DNA of 64,000 nucleotides from Lumbricus terrestris (lineage: Eukaryota; Annelida; Clitellata; Crassiclitellata; Lumbricidae): NCBI GenBank assembly GCA_949752735.1, contig OX457039.1, positions 44,331,452 to 44,395,451 on the forward strand. Reading direction: 5' to 3'. Below the pieces are notes generated by a model that searched no databases, was not told the DNA's origin, and worked only from the letters and a program-made list of their open reading frames with translations. Within the stretch, counting starts at the first letter, position 1. Every line of letters starts with the position of its first letter. This document shows positions 1 to 11,700 of this stretch, piece by piece. The translations under genes were made by a program, and so were the position numbers.

Positions 1-1469
1 GTGGGAAAAGCGGTCGAAGAACATGGAAGACGTTTCTGAAAACGGCAGCTGGGCTATGAATTTATTATTAGTGAATTGACAACGTGAGATGTTTCAAATT
101 AAAATTAGAGTTACAAAAATTATGTAGCACAAGGCGTTTACATTGAATTTCACAGAATATTCATGTGTTGTAAATGTAATGGTCACCTAACTAAAATAAA
201 CCCAGATTTCCCCCGAAAACCCAGACGAAGGCCAAAAACCCAGCTCTAGTTGAAAAACCCAGCTGTGGCATCACTGGGTATCCCAGCGTCGCCACTCTAA
301 AAAATGAAAACCCAAGTTGAAAGGGCAAAAAAACAAGAAAACCCAAGTTTATGTTTCTCGATAAATTTTGGAAATACTGAAGGTAATAGGTATTATGATT
401 TGTGGTGACAAAATATGATTTTTCGCGTCAGATTATATGATTCAGTTAATAAAATAATCACTCTTCCTGATTGTTGTTTAAAAATTGTAACAACAAATGC
501 CAGAAATGTATTTAAAAGCAGTAAGAAAAAACCCAAGCAGAGACCCGTTCTTTCCGAAAAATCCCATTTCCCAAGTTCGGATGAAAACCCCAGATCCTGG
601 GAAAAACCAAGTAGTGGCAGCGCTGATATCTTCTGCGGTCGCTACTGGTCGCTACGTGCCGATTGGAAGACGCTGGTTCCATTGCGCGTCTTCCGATAAA
701 TATCTGGCTGCGCTAATGTAATGTAATGTAAATCTTCGAGAATTTCTCAGCGCCCACAAAAGCCACGTCAGGGAGACCAGCTTATTCACCGGCGCTAGTG
801 AAAAAAAGTTAGTGAAAAAAAAAGTGAAAAAAGTGAAAAAAAAAGCTAGTGAAAAGAGCTAATAAAATAAATAAAGCGAATAGAATTCAATCATCATCGT
901 CATGATCTATCGACTCAGTAGTCAGCACTCTACAAATCTCCAAACAGTGGTTCAATAACTACAGTTAGTAATTGCAGTTACTCTCACATAAAGGGCCTAT
1001 ATACTATAGTGTTGAACCGTGAATCGCGCGATAAACAATTACGTACGGTAACTCTGCGCATGAGATTTATTTATAATTTGAGATAAAACAACTGCAGCAG
1101 AGCCTTTTGAGTTACCCTTTTTAATTGTTTCATAATAAGCTTTAGACCTACCACCACAGTATATATACTGTGTTACCACTGTCTTATTTGTATGCCATGC
1201 CAATTTTAATATCTCTGGATCAATAAAATGCAGAATATGACAGCGCTATAGCAACTGATATTAATATTAGCACCTCGTACCGCTGATCGTTGAAACCCGG
1301 CCAAGAGCAGACAATCCTGCCTTAGACTTCAGAAAATAAAAGTGTTTATTAGTTGGCTTTGTAAGGTGGGAGTCACGCGAAAGTTAAAGTGAACTCGTAT
1401 CAAATCTCAACAATTGTATGCATAATAATTGAAGAGACATTTTAAATCGTTCGGCGATATTCAAACACT
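1..1469. other. Intergenic 5' flank
   Basis: No supported gene. Positions 200-620 are rich in AAACCCAG-type runs with repeated 'aaaacccagc' phrases and look like a decayed low-complexity repeat. Positions 790-870 are an AGTGAAAAAA-type simple repeat. The stretch before 1470 holds the presumptive promoter and 5' UTR of the dynein light-chain gene, without a clear TATA box. Confidence 0.5.
720..800 (-). repeat. LINE-type 3' tail fragment
   Basis: The stretch 'ctcagcgcccacaaaagcc' followed by 'agaccagcttattcaccggc' is the reverse complement of the segment at 8330-8390 and resembles 27135-27195. The adjacent ATGTAATGTAATGTAA run is a short tandem tail. I read it as the 3' end of a dispersed retroelement in minus orientation. 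Confidence 0.5.
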
Positions 1470-4400
1470 ATGGCGACCGAGGACAAGAAAGACGTGGAAC
1501 ACCCTCACCCTGCGGAATCTGCGGAACCCCAACCCGTGATGGGCAATGGAGAAGACCCAGAACTCAGAGGCGTTAAAAAATTCATAAAAAGTGGCGAAGT
1601 TCGGGATTTGATTACAGAAAGGTGGGCAAGTTAACCAGTGAATAAAGTGTGGAAAAATAAGTGCCTGGACGCCCCTTACCTTTCCAAAAGAAGTGCCCGG
1701 ACGCCCCTTACCTTTCCAGTCTGTGCTCGCCAATAAGTGGCTGGTCGGCATTCAGATTTTAAAACAAGTGCATGGACGCCGTCCATGACCGTCCAGGCAC
1801 ACTTTAAGTCCTGCAGTTAACTCAGATGTACAAATGATCTAACTTAGGCCTACGCGAAATTCCTCTATAGACTACAGTAACTCATCACCCAACGGAAACT
1901 GCTTTTCTCTCTCTTCTCTCTGAAGTCTATTTACTGGGAGTTCCTCAAGGCTCTGTCCTGGGTCCTCTGCTCTTTATTCTATATACGGCCGACATCCCTT
2001 CTCTTTTTCCCACTCTCTGGAACAAAATACATGGGAAAATATAATCAAATTATTTTACATGTCTGAATTTATATAATACTTATGTAAGTGATATTGCAGT
2101 TCAATTCTTATCTGTCTCTATGGTCCTACACTTATCTCTGCACATGCCATACTGAGCTGCTGCATGTGAATAAAGCTCTTTGATTTTGAAAAGTTTTGTT
2201 GTTGAAGATTTAAGCCTCAGGTAGTGAAGGAAATAATGGCCAACGTCATGAAAGAAAATCTGAAGGATAAGGTTTATGCTGCTGAGGAAGCTGTTTTATG
2301 GACCCAACAAATTGCTGACCAAATTAAAGAGAAAGTCAAAGGTATTTGATTCTTATTATCGAATTTCATTAATGCAATTTTGATTACAATAACTGGTTTG
2401 ACCATGTAATTTACAAAGAAACTGTTGTGTATACTGATGATTTTTACTGACAGGAATCTCTCAATCTCCCAGTATTTAATAGATATATTTCTAAATACAG
2501 TCTTAGTGTGCTAATGAATTTCAGGAACAGTTCACACCAAAACATTATTGTTTAGTTACTCTTTTGTGAACTGTGTAGAATTTTCCAGAGTATATTTTCC
2601 CAATAAGCAAGCGCTATGCTTCATACGCTTAGTCAAGATTTGACAAAGCCTGTTTTGAACCTACTTTGTAGCACTTGCTTTTCAGGTCAATTCTCTAGCA
2701 CATCCATGGATCTGTACTTGTCTATATAGGTGTGATTGATTTTGAGTGGTTCTAGCAGTGGCGTAGGCAAGGGGGGGTTTCGGGGGTTAAAACCCCCCCA
2801 TTGGCTCCGGAAAAAAGTTTTTTTAAGGTTATTTTTCCGTTTAAGTAAGAAAAAATAGCAAAAAACAAGGTTTCCGGCCATAAAACCCCCCCCATGAAAA
2901 ATTCCTGGCTACGCCCCTGGGTTCTAGGATATTAACCTGCCTCTGGACAATGGCCCCTCCCGGACAGTGACCTAACCCTCAGACAATCCCACATTGTTTC
3001 CACCTATCTCTGATGTCCCTGCACAAAGAAATACCCCAAAGAGGTGTGGATGTTAGCCTATGTGGGTGTTTTTGCATGTTTAGTGACACTAAAAATGGCA
3101 TCAAAACCTAGTTTTCGTGCTGTAAAGCAAAATATTCTCTGGGGACCTAACTGTGTATTATTGAAGACCAATGCAGACTGGGCTATTGTTGGATGACTCT
3201 GAGCTGCAAATGAAAATGAAATGAAAACAGATGACGTTATAGCCACTACAGTTTCCGCAAGTGCGAATGTGCAAAGTAGCACGGGTCAGCCAGTTCATTG
3301 GACTGTAGTGTGGGCGGAATTTCCAAAAATCAATCGTTGGGAACTATTTTGGTTGCCAGACAAAGAAACCATGTGAAGATTTGAAATATACACCATGGTT
3401 CAATAAAAAGTAAGCCAAACTGTTTTTCATATATCTCTAATCCTGATAATTAATCTTACTAAAAAATTTCCCGATATTTAGAGAATGGAACCAAGAATAT
3501 GATTCCAACATATCATGTTATAAATTTGAACATCTGGATAGAAAGATATAAATCTTTCAACTTCAACAGTTACTGCCGAAATTTAAGTTAACGAGCAATT
3601 TTCTTTTGGATTTTGTGACAAAGTACTTCAAAATGAAAACAGTCTTTAATATTTTTGTGAAGAAACTCTAAGTAGTAATGGTTGATTATTTAAATAAAAA
3701 GATGTTATAGGCGACAGAAGTTAAGTCTGGACTGTTGGGAGGTCATAATGTAGGAGAAATGAAGCCTGGTGTCACTCTTGTTAGTATTTAGATGGTTTCC
3801 TGGCTCTGTGGGCTGGCACTGTTCTGTTGAAAAAGAAAATAGCCTCCTGGGGCCATAGGTTTCTGATATTACAGGTAGAAGATGTTGTGACAGCAGAATG
3901 TTGCGATAAAAGACTCCGTTAATGTTTACTCCAGGATCACTGAAGACCAAAATGGGAACGACCAAGCATCAAAACCAACAAACACCATAACAGACTTGCT
4001 GAAAACCTATATTTCGACAGATGAAGTTGAAAGATTCATATCTTTCTATATGCTCACACTTATGACATGATATGTTGGAATCATATTCTTGGTTCAATTC
4101 TCTAAGTATCGGGAAAATTTTAGAATGATTAATCATCAGGTATTGGAGATAATTATATGAAACACAGTTTGACTTACTTTTATTGAACCACAGTGTAGAC
4201 CAGACTGTGTGGTCTGCAGCAGCAGGCGGAAAAAACCAGCATCACAAGTGCAACAGTGCAACTATACTGTTGCATGCAATTGGTTGCTTTGAACGATGTC
4301 ATACAGACTGATACAGTTCAGAATTATGACTCATAGATGACGTCCAATGTGACATTCATTAAATGGTCGATTCTCAGGATTAGAAAACAAAAGCACAGTT

Positions 4401-6759
4401 TTGATGAATTTTTGGGAAAACTGCTTTTACGCAAAATATTCATTATACAGCCACAGTGTGCAAAATATTTTCAGCCTTCAATGAGTTAGATTTAATTACT
4501 AAATATATTGTTGCAGCTCAAACTGTGACATGCCTAGCGAAAAAAAAATAATAATTAGAGATGCTCAGTCATACTAGTATCGGTAGATTGTCTAATTGAA
4601 GCTTAGGCCTAAGCTTATTTTTGCAGTGCACTTATCTTGCAGTGTATAATTCAAAGGTCTCATTTTAAAATGCACTGTCAGAAATTTCTTGCATTCTTTG
4701 TACTAATCCAGACCTGTTTGACTCTGTGGTAGGTATAGATTAATTGGCATGTGATAACTGTTCAAATATTAATTATTTCCCTTATAGCACTGTGCTATTT
4801 GTAGGTTAGTTAATTTGAAGTTTTGAACTGTTACTATTTTACTTCTGTATGTTTCTACAGGGAAGAGTTTTGAGCGTTACAAGATATTTGTTAAAATTCA
4901 TCTTGTTGAATTCAAAGGTCAGGGCTTAAAGTAGGTGTTTTTTAATTGTGTTAATTATATCTAAAGTTTGTTAAGTTCATTTGTGCATAGGATAATGATG
5001 TTTTGCCATGTAGATGTCTAGCTATTGGATTACTTATCATAACTTATGGTGATCTTGGTGTCAATTGCATTGAAGTGGTTTCAGAACATCATCATGGTCT
5101 TTACAATTAGTCAGGAATCAATCTATGTGTAGTCTTCCAATCCATTGTAAGTAGAATGAGTGGCTATTATATATCCATTGACAGTCCAGCAGGCTGATTC
5201 CAGTCTCGTCCCACCTGCCTGTTCCAAGGAGCCCAAGGCATGTTTTACACCATGGAAATCTTGGTCCCATGACCTACACCCACCATCTGCAGGGTATTGA
5301 CTTTTAGTCGCATTAACATGCAGGCATGTTAACAGCTGTGAAGCAAAACGTAAACAGTCGTGCACTTTCTTATCTGTGAATGACCTAAAAGTGAAAGTGG
5401 TGGAAAAGCATTCCAAATATACACTGTATATGTATAAGTGAGTGAGTGAGTGAGTGAGTGAGTGAGTGCATGAGGGTTTGCATGTGTGCTAAACCCTTGC
5501 TTGCGCAGATTAAAAATGTTTATCTTATATTTTTTCTAGGATGAATTTCAAGGCTATCTGGGATAAAGCAACTGACTACTTTGCTCATGAAAACTATTTC
5601 AGTGTGAGCGACATTTACATTGATTGAATTCTCTAGCCCAGTGGTTCCCAACCTTTTTTGACCTGAGGGCCACTTTTTCTAAGTTGGAGGGCACGAGGGC
5701 CACTGTTTCTTAGTTGAAGGACATTACGGGGCCACAAGGTTAAAACTGTATTAACCAAAAGCATATAAAATTGTTATAATTGATTCAAAATATAATGTGG
5801 GATGTTATTTAGTGACATTAAAATAAAATAATTTGTAATAGAAAATAATAATGTGTTCTATCCTGTCCAAATTGTTAATTTTTCATATATTTTTGATAAT
5901 TCTTTGAGAGATGAGATCTATTTTCTGAGACCTGGCGAGCCATTTTCTGAGGCCTGGCGGGCCACTTTTGGCCCGCGGGCCACGGGTTGGGAACCGCTGC
6001 TCTAGCCGATATGTTGCTCAATTTCAGCTTCTGCATTGATACTTTTATGTGGAATAGCTTACTTTTATGGTTGACTTTTAGTGTTGTTTAAATAAGTTTT
6101 TGAAATGAGCCTGTGGTTATTCAGCGGCCATCCTAGATTTTATAACCTGGTTTTAGTCAACTTTCCTAAATTCTATTTTTAAAATTAGCAATCAATTGAA
6201 CAATTTTCTGTTGCTATTAGGATGTCAAGTCCATTAGTTTTCTGTTAGTGTATGGCTAGTTTTGTACGGTGCGGTGGTGTAGTGGTGGTGTCGCTGCCTT
6301 GGAACCGTTCGAACCCACCTCAAGCCGCCGTGAAGGGGGCCTCGAGGCTCGAGCAAGTCCTTCACTCGCAAAATTGCTTCAGCGTGAAACTTCGATGCAG
6401 TGTCTGCACTGTAGTTGGGAGTGCCTCTGAGTAGTGAGTTTGAAGGGGCGCTATAGAAGTTGAAAAAATAAATAAATAAATGGTGGCAGAAGTTGTTTTA
6501 TTAAATTATCAGATACCAGGAGAGATAAACCTATGTAAATAAAGTTGGCCTAAATGCAACATATGCCAACTTTTAAATTTATGATTGCTCTTTTACAGCA
6601 GAAGAATTTACTGAAAACCCAAATAATGTCAACAATTTATAATTATAATAATTTATATATTTTTATAAAGGCAGTCTGAATTAATAGTACATTGATTAGC
6701 TTTTGTTTCAGCCAACGATTGCGTGTACAGCTACCTGCTGCGGGGTTTTCGCATACTGA
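1470..6759 (+). CDS. Tctex1-domain dynein light chain (DYNLT2/DYNLT2B-like)
   Basis: Five exons: 1470-1621, 2208-2341, 4861-4930, 5540-5603, 6712-6759 (156 codons including stop, all phases consistent). Residues 1-49 are a charged, probably disordered head. The Tctex1 fold starts at RFKPQVVKEIM, created exactly across the first junction and matching the family's RFxPxxV entry motif. It continues through the helix AAEEAVLWTQQIADQIKEK, the strand FERYKIFVKIHLVEFKGQG, the core KAIWDKATDYFAHENYFS and the C-terminal strand TCCGVFAY. Family knowledge: these small subunits dimerise on dynein intermediate chains, and DYNLT2B serves ciliary dynein-2. The TDxYxxxxFEN-type strand is present in changed form (TDYFAHENYFS), so the paralogue is uncertain. 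The exon 2 acceptor (TTGAAG) has a T-rich but G-interrupted tract; the alternative acceptor 13 bases later (CCTCAG) leads straight to an in-frame stop. Intron 1 carries a hAT MITE a few bases after the donor. Confidence 0.8.
1636..1813 (-). mobile_element. hAT-type MITE, CTTAAAGTGTGG family, copy 1
   Basis: It begins CAGTGAATAAAGTGTGG and ends CACACTTTAAGTCCTG, giving imperfect terminal inverted repeats of about 15 bp. Flanks AAGTTAAC (1628-1635) and CAGTTAAC (1814-1821) form an 8-bp target duplication with one mismatch. The interior 'aagtgcctggacgccccttac' is shared, inverted, with the copies at 7780 and 37827. The left duplication starts six bases after the exon 1 splice donor G. Confidence 0.85.
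1921..2030 (+). mobile_element. Non-LTR retrotransposon reverse-transcriptase fragment
   Basis: The plus-strand frame reads VYLLGVPQGSVLGPLLFILY followed by TADIPSLF. The GVPQGSVLGPLLF block is the classical motif (RT block 4) of non-LTR reverse transcriptases of the Jockey/CR1 type. Only about 35 codons survive, inside intron 1 of the dynein light-chain gene. Confidence 0.85.
2756..2919. mobile_element. Small hAT-like MITE (CAGTGGCGTAGGC)
   Basis: The left end CAGTGGCGTAGGCAAGG and right end CCTGGCTACGCCCCTG are imperfect inverted repeats, flanked by a perfect 8-bp duplication GGTTCTAG (2748-2755 and 2920-2927). The interior is a G-run, an AT-rich core and a C-run, so the element can fold on itself. 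No coding capacity. Confidence 0.88.
3397..4189. mobile_element. Foldback element with ~180-bp inverted arms
   Basis: The left arm (3397-3575) beginning GGTTCAATAAAAAGTAAGCC is the inverted, diverged copy of the right arm (about 4010-4189) ending TTACTTTTATTGAACC. The match runs through 'gaaccaagaatatgattcca' to 'aatctttcaacttca'. About 430 bp of unrelated sequence separates the arms. No clear target duplication was seen, so the class is open. Confidence 0.7.
5437..5466 (+). repeat. (GTGA)n microsatellite
   Basis: About seven uninterrupted GTGA units in intron 3 of the dynein light-chain gene. Confidence 0.95.
5639..5999. mobile_element. hAT-like MITE (CAGTGGTTCCCAACC)
   Basis: Left end CAGTGGTTCCCAACC and right end GGTTGGGAACCGCTG are inverted repeats with one mismatch, flanked by a perfect 8-bp duplication CTCTAGCC (5631-5638 and 6000-6007). 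The subterminal 'gagggccac' and 'gcgggccac' runs are typical of such elements. The 361-bp interior is AT-rich and non-coding. It sits in intron 4 of the dynein light-chain gene, shortly after the exon. Confidence 0.93.
6269..6480 (+). mobile_element. tRNA-derived SINE, copy A
   Basis: A tRNA-like head (GTGGTGTAGTGGTGGTG as A box region, CCGTTCGAACCCACC as B box region) is followed by a body with GAGCAAGTCCTTCACTCGC, a tail GAGTGCCTCTGAGTAG...GAAGGGGCGCTATAGAAG and (AAAT)n. The same plan occurs at 7101. Confidence 0.8.
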
Positions 6760-7100
6760 TGAGCAAACTGGAGGAACGTTGATGATACCGTCATTAATTC
6801 ATAAATAAGTCTGTAGACAATGCATTCCAGTTAACTCAAATATATATTTAAGTGGTTAAGTTCCTGAAGTAACTTCTTTATGTAAACATTAGTTTGATGT
6901 GGTGATGCCTAGCAAATGTATGATGACATTATGCGGAGTTCTAATCGTACTTTTACCTCTTGAGTAGTGCACAGCGTTAGTTGAAGTCTGTGTGTATTTT
7001 GTTCCAGTCGTTACAGTGTTCAGAGGGATTTTATAATTTGATTATCTGCATGGTGTTTATGGAAATCTGTTAATATGTTTCTTTTTGACCTGCTGATAAC

Positions 7101-7302
7101 CGGGTGGTGTACGGGTATGTTCGGCGCACTGGAGCCGGAAGACTGCGGGTTCGAATCCTCAAGCCACCGCATAGGTACCCTGAGCAAGTTCTTTACTGGC
7201 AATACTTGCTCATGCACTTCGGTGTGACACACCGATTAAGAATCTGCGCTATAGTCAGGAGCGCCTCTGAGTTGAAACCTTGAAGGGACGCTATAACAAA
7301 TG
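7101..7302 (+). mobile_element. tRNA-derived SINE, copy B
   Basis: The head GGGTGGTGTACGGGTATG with B box GCGGGTTCGAATCCTC is followed by 'ctgagcaagttctttact', 'gcgctatagtcaggagcgcc' and 'cttgaagggacgctataaca', paralleling the copy at 6269. An (ATGC/ATAC)n stretch follows as tail. Confidence 0.8.
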
Positions 7303-7429
7303 CTCATACACACAATATATGCATGTATGTATGATTGTATACATACATGCTTGCATACATTTGTTTACGTAAGTATGTATGCATACATGCATGATGCATG
7401 CAATGTAATACACATACATAAAAAAGATA

Positions 7430-7690
7430 GGACTTAGCAAAGAACAAAAACACCTAAGAAAGAACATAGCTAAGAACGAAAATGTGAATGAACGGCTAGG
7501 AAAAAACACAACTAAGAACGAAAACGAAAAAGAAAGAACATAACTACGAATGAAAACTGCAAGACAGGACATGACTAAGATTAGTCTAAGAACGAATTTT
7601 AAAAAGGCAGCATAACTAGTAACGAAAATGACTAAGGACTAAATCGACTAAGAACGCTAACGGCTAAGTAAAAATATAATTGAGAACGAA
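7430..7690 (+). repeat. Degenerate tandem repeat, unit about 20 bp (CTAAGAACGAAAA)
   Basis: Variants of 'aactaagaacgaaaacg' recur roughly every 20-25 bases from 7430 to 7690, with unit decay. The minus-strand frame over it is Phe/Ser/Leu-rich and is not a gene. Confidence 0.7.
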
Positions 7691-7779
7691 AACGACAATA
7701 ATAGGATGCTATTCGGATGCTATTCAAGTGACAATTAATAGGCCTACTTATTCCCTTTCTAGCCTTTCTCTCCTGTATA

Positions 7780-7938
7780 CAGTGTCATAGACGGCGTTCA
7801 TGCACTTATTTTAAAATCTGAACGCCGTCCAGCCACTTATTGGCCAGCAATGACTGGAAAGGTAAGGGGCGTCCAGGCACTTCCTTTGGAAAGATAAGGG
7901 ACGTCCAGGCACTTATTTTCTCCACACATTAAGCACTG
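7780..7938 (+). mobile_element. hAT-type MITE, CTTAAAGTGTGG family, copy 2
   Basis: It runs from CAGTGTCATAG to CACACATTAAGCACTG and is flanked by a perfect 8-bp duplication CCTGTATA (7772-7779 and 7939-7946). The interior 'cgccgtccagccacttattg' and 'aaaggtaaggggcgtccagg' are shared with the copy at 37827 in the same orientation. Confidence 0.92.
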
Positions 7939-8129
7939 CCTGTATAGTTCATAGCATGTCGATTATGTAGTTGTATATACTATACTATGTTTATTGAATT
8001 GCATATTCAATTTTTCGTGATTGTACAGTGTAGGGCCTACACGCTGCAATTATTCTGTTCTTTACCATATCTCCCGCAATGCGTTTGCAGGCGGTTCAAT
8101 AAAGTACATATTTACTTACTTAGACCTAC

Positions 8130-8405
8130 TCCACCTCTCGCTATCTCCCCACAGGTCTTTCACTCAAAACTGAAAACATTGCTCTTTCACAAATCCTATC
8201 CTGATTCCTCCTCTTCTCATCACATCCCTCGTCATTTCAATTCTAAACATTACCCACCTTAGCCGTCCATCTATCTGCCTGCCTGACTCTCCGGACTTGA
8301 CTCGCTGCCTATCGATTTTGTTTTGATTGAGCGCCTGTGAATAAGCTGGTTCCCGCGACTTGGCTTTTGTGGGCGCTGTAGAAGTTTCGAGATTACGATA
8401 ACGAT
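8130..8405 (+). mobile_element. LINE 3'-end fragment
   Basis: The plus-strand frame gives [16 protein letters not shown], the FxxxLKTxLF element that ends many CR1/L2-like ORF2 proteins, then a 3' UTR with 'gaataagctggttcccgcga' and 'cttttgtgggcgctgtagaa' and a GATTACGATAACGATTAC tail. The 3' tail matches 720-800 and 27135-27195 in reverse. Confidence 0.7.
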
Positions 8406-8730
8406 TACTTTGATATTAGGATGAATTTCAACGTCAAACTGAAAACCTGTGAGATGAAACCATAGGCAGACAATATGTTCTTAAATTTAGACTAGTTACT
8501 TTATTATAGGGAAACGAGTCAATAACGCAATAAGATTGTTTTGTTTGTGCCCTTTACAACGAAACATATACAAATTATAGCGCTAAATAAGCAGCTGGAA
8601 CTCTAGTGCTTGAGCCTTTGCATCCGTTGTGTAGCCATATTAAATATTCGGCGTCAAATGTGTATTATTGTGACAATAATTTTTTTGTTAAATAACGCTC
8701 ATTTGGTCATATAGTTTTGCGCTTTTATTA

Positions 8731-11700
8731 ATGCAGACAATGGATGGCGATCTTGTGGTCGAGCCCGATGCCAGCAATGGTGTTTCCTGCGAGCATAATA
8801 AGCAATATATCGAAGAACTGATTAATGAAAGGCAGAACTTAAACCCCTCCTTCGTTCATGCAGCGAAACTCCTCGATCTCGGTTAGTACGACCCCAAAAG
8901 ACATAATCTAATTTAAAGAATGAATTCAGATTTATGTCGAATTTAGCATTATACCAAATTCCAATGTTTTTATGCCGCCGTAACGCAGACAGCGTAATTT
9001 TTAGATTAGCGTTTTAAACTAATGGGTTTTCTCGCACCTCAATCAAGTGAGTTTAATTTCTGGGTATTCGAAATGTGAAGCTGCAGCGCAAATAATTTTT
9101 GAGCATTTTTAGGTTGTCATTTTCTCAATTTTTGCCGAAAATCAATTGTTAGCACTTTACTTGGTGATCTTCAACGGGGATCAACCCGAATCCCTGAAAA
9201 CGCTGAAAATACACAAAAACCTGATTTCCCAGAAGCAATTTTATTGAAAAAGCGCCGAACTCGCAAAAGCTATTTTGAGTTAAATTAAATACATGACACA
9301 ACATCTCTGTTAGTGTTGTTGATAGCACTGGTCAGTGTTTGAAAAGCGTTAATTTGTGTGTCCCACTTAGAAAATTGATTTCGGGGATCCTGCTGAAATT
9401 CCTTTTGGGGATACGAGCTGCACCCTCTTGAACTGTCAGCTTGCTTCCAAGTAGTCCTAGAAGGGATAAATATTCTGCGGCAGAAGAGGGGTCAACCCAA
9501 AACAAGATTTCCCCCCCAAAAACCTCTGAAAGCACGCAAAAGTATGATTTCCTGAAAAGTTCTATAGAATGCCGCCCAACGCCAAAACTATTAGAGTGTA
9601 AATTATTTATACATGACCCTGATGGCTTCGATAGTGTTGTTGATAACGCTGTTAGTATCTAAAATCATTAAATTGAGTGTGTTGCATTAATTTAGAATTT
9701 TTTTATTTCAGGGATCTGGCTAAAATTTATTTCGGGATTCATGTTTTTGGGAATGGTCCGCACCCGTAAAATATTCCAGTGCATTTTTGGACACAATTCT
9801 GTGGTAGAAGACCTTTGCGCAACCATTGTGTATTTTTTAAAATGGCTTTGATTATTAACAATTCCTTACTTTCCATCAATTGGTTAGATGCCACACGAGT
9901 TGGTTATTGTCAGGCCTCTCAGGGTTAAGGTTAGTGTCATAAGAAGCATGCTAAAAACGTTCCGCTGCAGAAGTAATTTTTCATGTGCTGCATGGCGACA
10001 TTTATCTTAGGGAGCTTTGTATGACAGTGCTATCCGTTTCAGGTCGTAGATTCATTCGCTATGCCATGCAAGGTGACATGATTGTCAGGGCTATAGCTCA
10101 AACTTCCACAGTGCTGCATACTCGTTGACAGCCCTAAATATCAGGCTGATGTATTGCAGTTTAATTTACTGACTTTGGCTCGTTGTGTGTAAAAAATGTT
10201 CAGTGATTTCTCTATTCATATTTCAACAGAAATTAGCCAAGCCCAGATTGGACAAGAGAAAGCAAAATTACTGGAACTTCATAATGACAAACCAACCAAG
10301 GTTGTTCTTAAGGTCAAGGTTCCTGCCAACGAATTCCCAAAAGTGAGTCTGGTGGTTTCCTTAGGATTATACAAAGCTCTTATACAAGTTGTGTTTCTCA
10401 CTATGGCGTTCATTGATTGTTTAAAGTACTTTATAAGGACAATTTAAAAAATTTATATCATTAACTATTATATAAATTACTTTTAATTGTGCTGAATTAA
10501 ACAAAGTGACGGTGGACATAGAGACTAGGGGATACTGAATACTAGTTCATGACTTGATCCCCATTGTTATATTGTATACAAGCATTTAAAAACTTGCATA
10601 GTATGGCCATTTTTGCAAGCGAAAAATTGTGCTGAAGGTCATTAAGAGAAGAGGGTTGTGTAAAACCATAATCTGAATTTGTATGGAGCAGTATCATCTT
10701 TCCGTCGACTGCCTAATCGGTAGACTCATTACAGCCGAGTTGGTAAGGAGGTGCGGTGGAGCAGAAGTCTCTAGCCACATTTCTGCCCTAGTAGCGAGGA
10801 TCTGAACTTCTGATTTCTTGATTTGCAATCCAGCAAGCTGCATGTTACTCTTTCATCTATCCCCGTTACTACACTTTCCACTATCCCCGTTTGTTTGAAC
10901 GTAAGATAAAATAAGAGGTGCAACTTTGAGATGTAAATTCTGTAAACACTGTTGAACCATTGTTCTGCTTCAGTTCAACTTCATTGGGAAGATCATAGGA
11001 CCAAAGGGCAACTCATTGCGAAGAATTCAGGATGAGACCGGCTGTCGAATGGCTGTGTTTGGCCGTGGATCAATGAGAGATAAAGAGAAGGTCGTTAGAA
11101 GTGAATACTTTCCTACTTTCTCATTTTAGAATGCATCGTCATCAGTTAGTAGTGCTCTAACTAATCTTACATTGCATTTACAAATCTTCCTCTTTGACCT
11201 TCTTTATTAGGTAGAATTTCTAAATCTGGTTTGCTAGGCAAGTTGTCTTTGGTTAGAAACTGCTTTATTAAAGGTTATGCTTACTTACATACTTACTGTC
11301 TTGAGTATGTTATCTGATGATTCTAACTTATATGTGTAAAACGTGATTTGTTATAATCTATTTTGGTTGTGTATGCCCCCTAAGGTGACAAAACACACGA
11401 AGTTCGTTGCAAAGCAAACCAAACCAAATTTGTTTGTATTCTATAACTATGTTTATAGCACTATATAAACAACTTGATAGCATGATGTTTGCAGTATTGA
11501 CTCTTTAACTGATTGTTAATTGATAAAAACATAATTTTATTCACCCCAATTGAGCACTCGACTTTGGAACTCCAGTCGATTAAGCTAATTTCTGATCTTC
11601 TGTTAGTTTAAATTATTGTTTATTGGTTTGAACAAATAAATTTTTTAATCTATTTGAATGACTGCTAATAGATCCAGGGAGGTAATGTTCTTTTTTCTCC

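Larger units (their letters stand above)
6760..8730. other. Intergenic region between the dynein light-chain and KH genes
   Basis: No gene supported. It contains a SINE (7101), an ATGC/ATAC simple stretch (7300-7400), a GAACGAAAA-type degenerate repeat (7430-7690), a hAT MITE (7780) and a LINE 3' end (8130). The last 300 bases hold the presumptive promoter of the KH gene. Confidence 0.6.
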
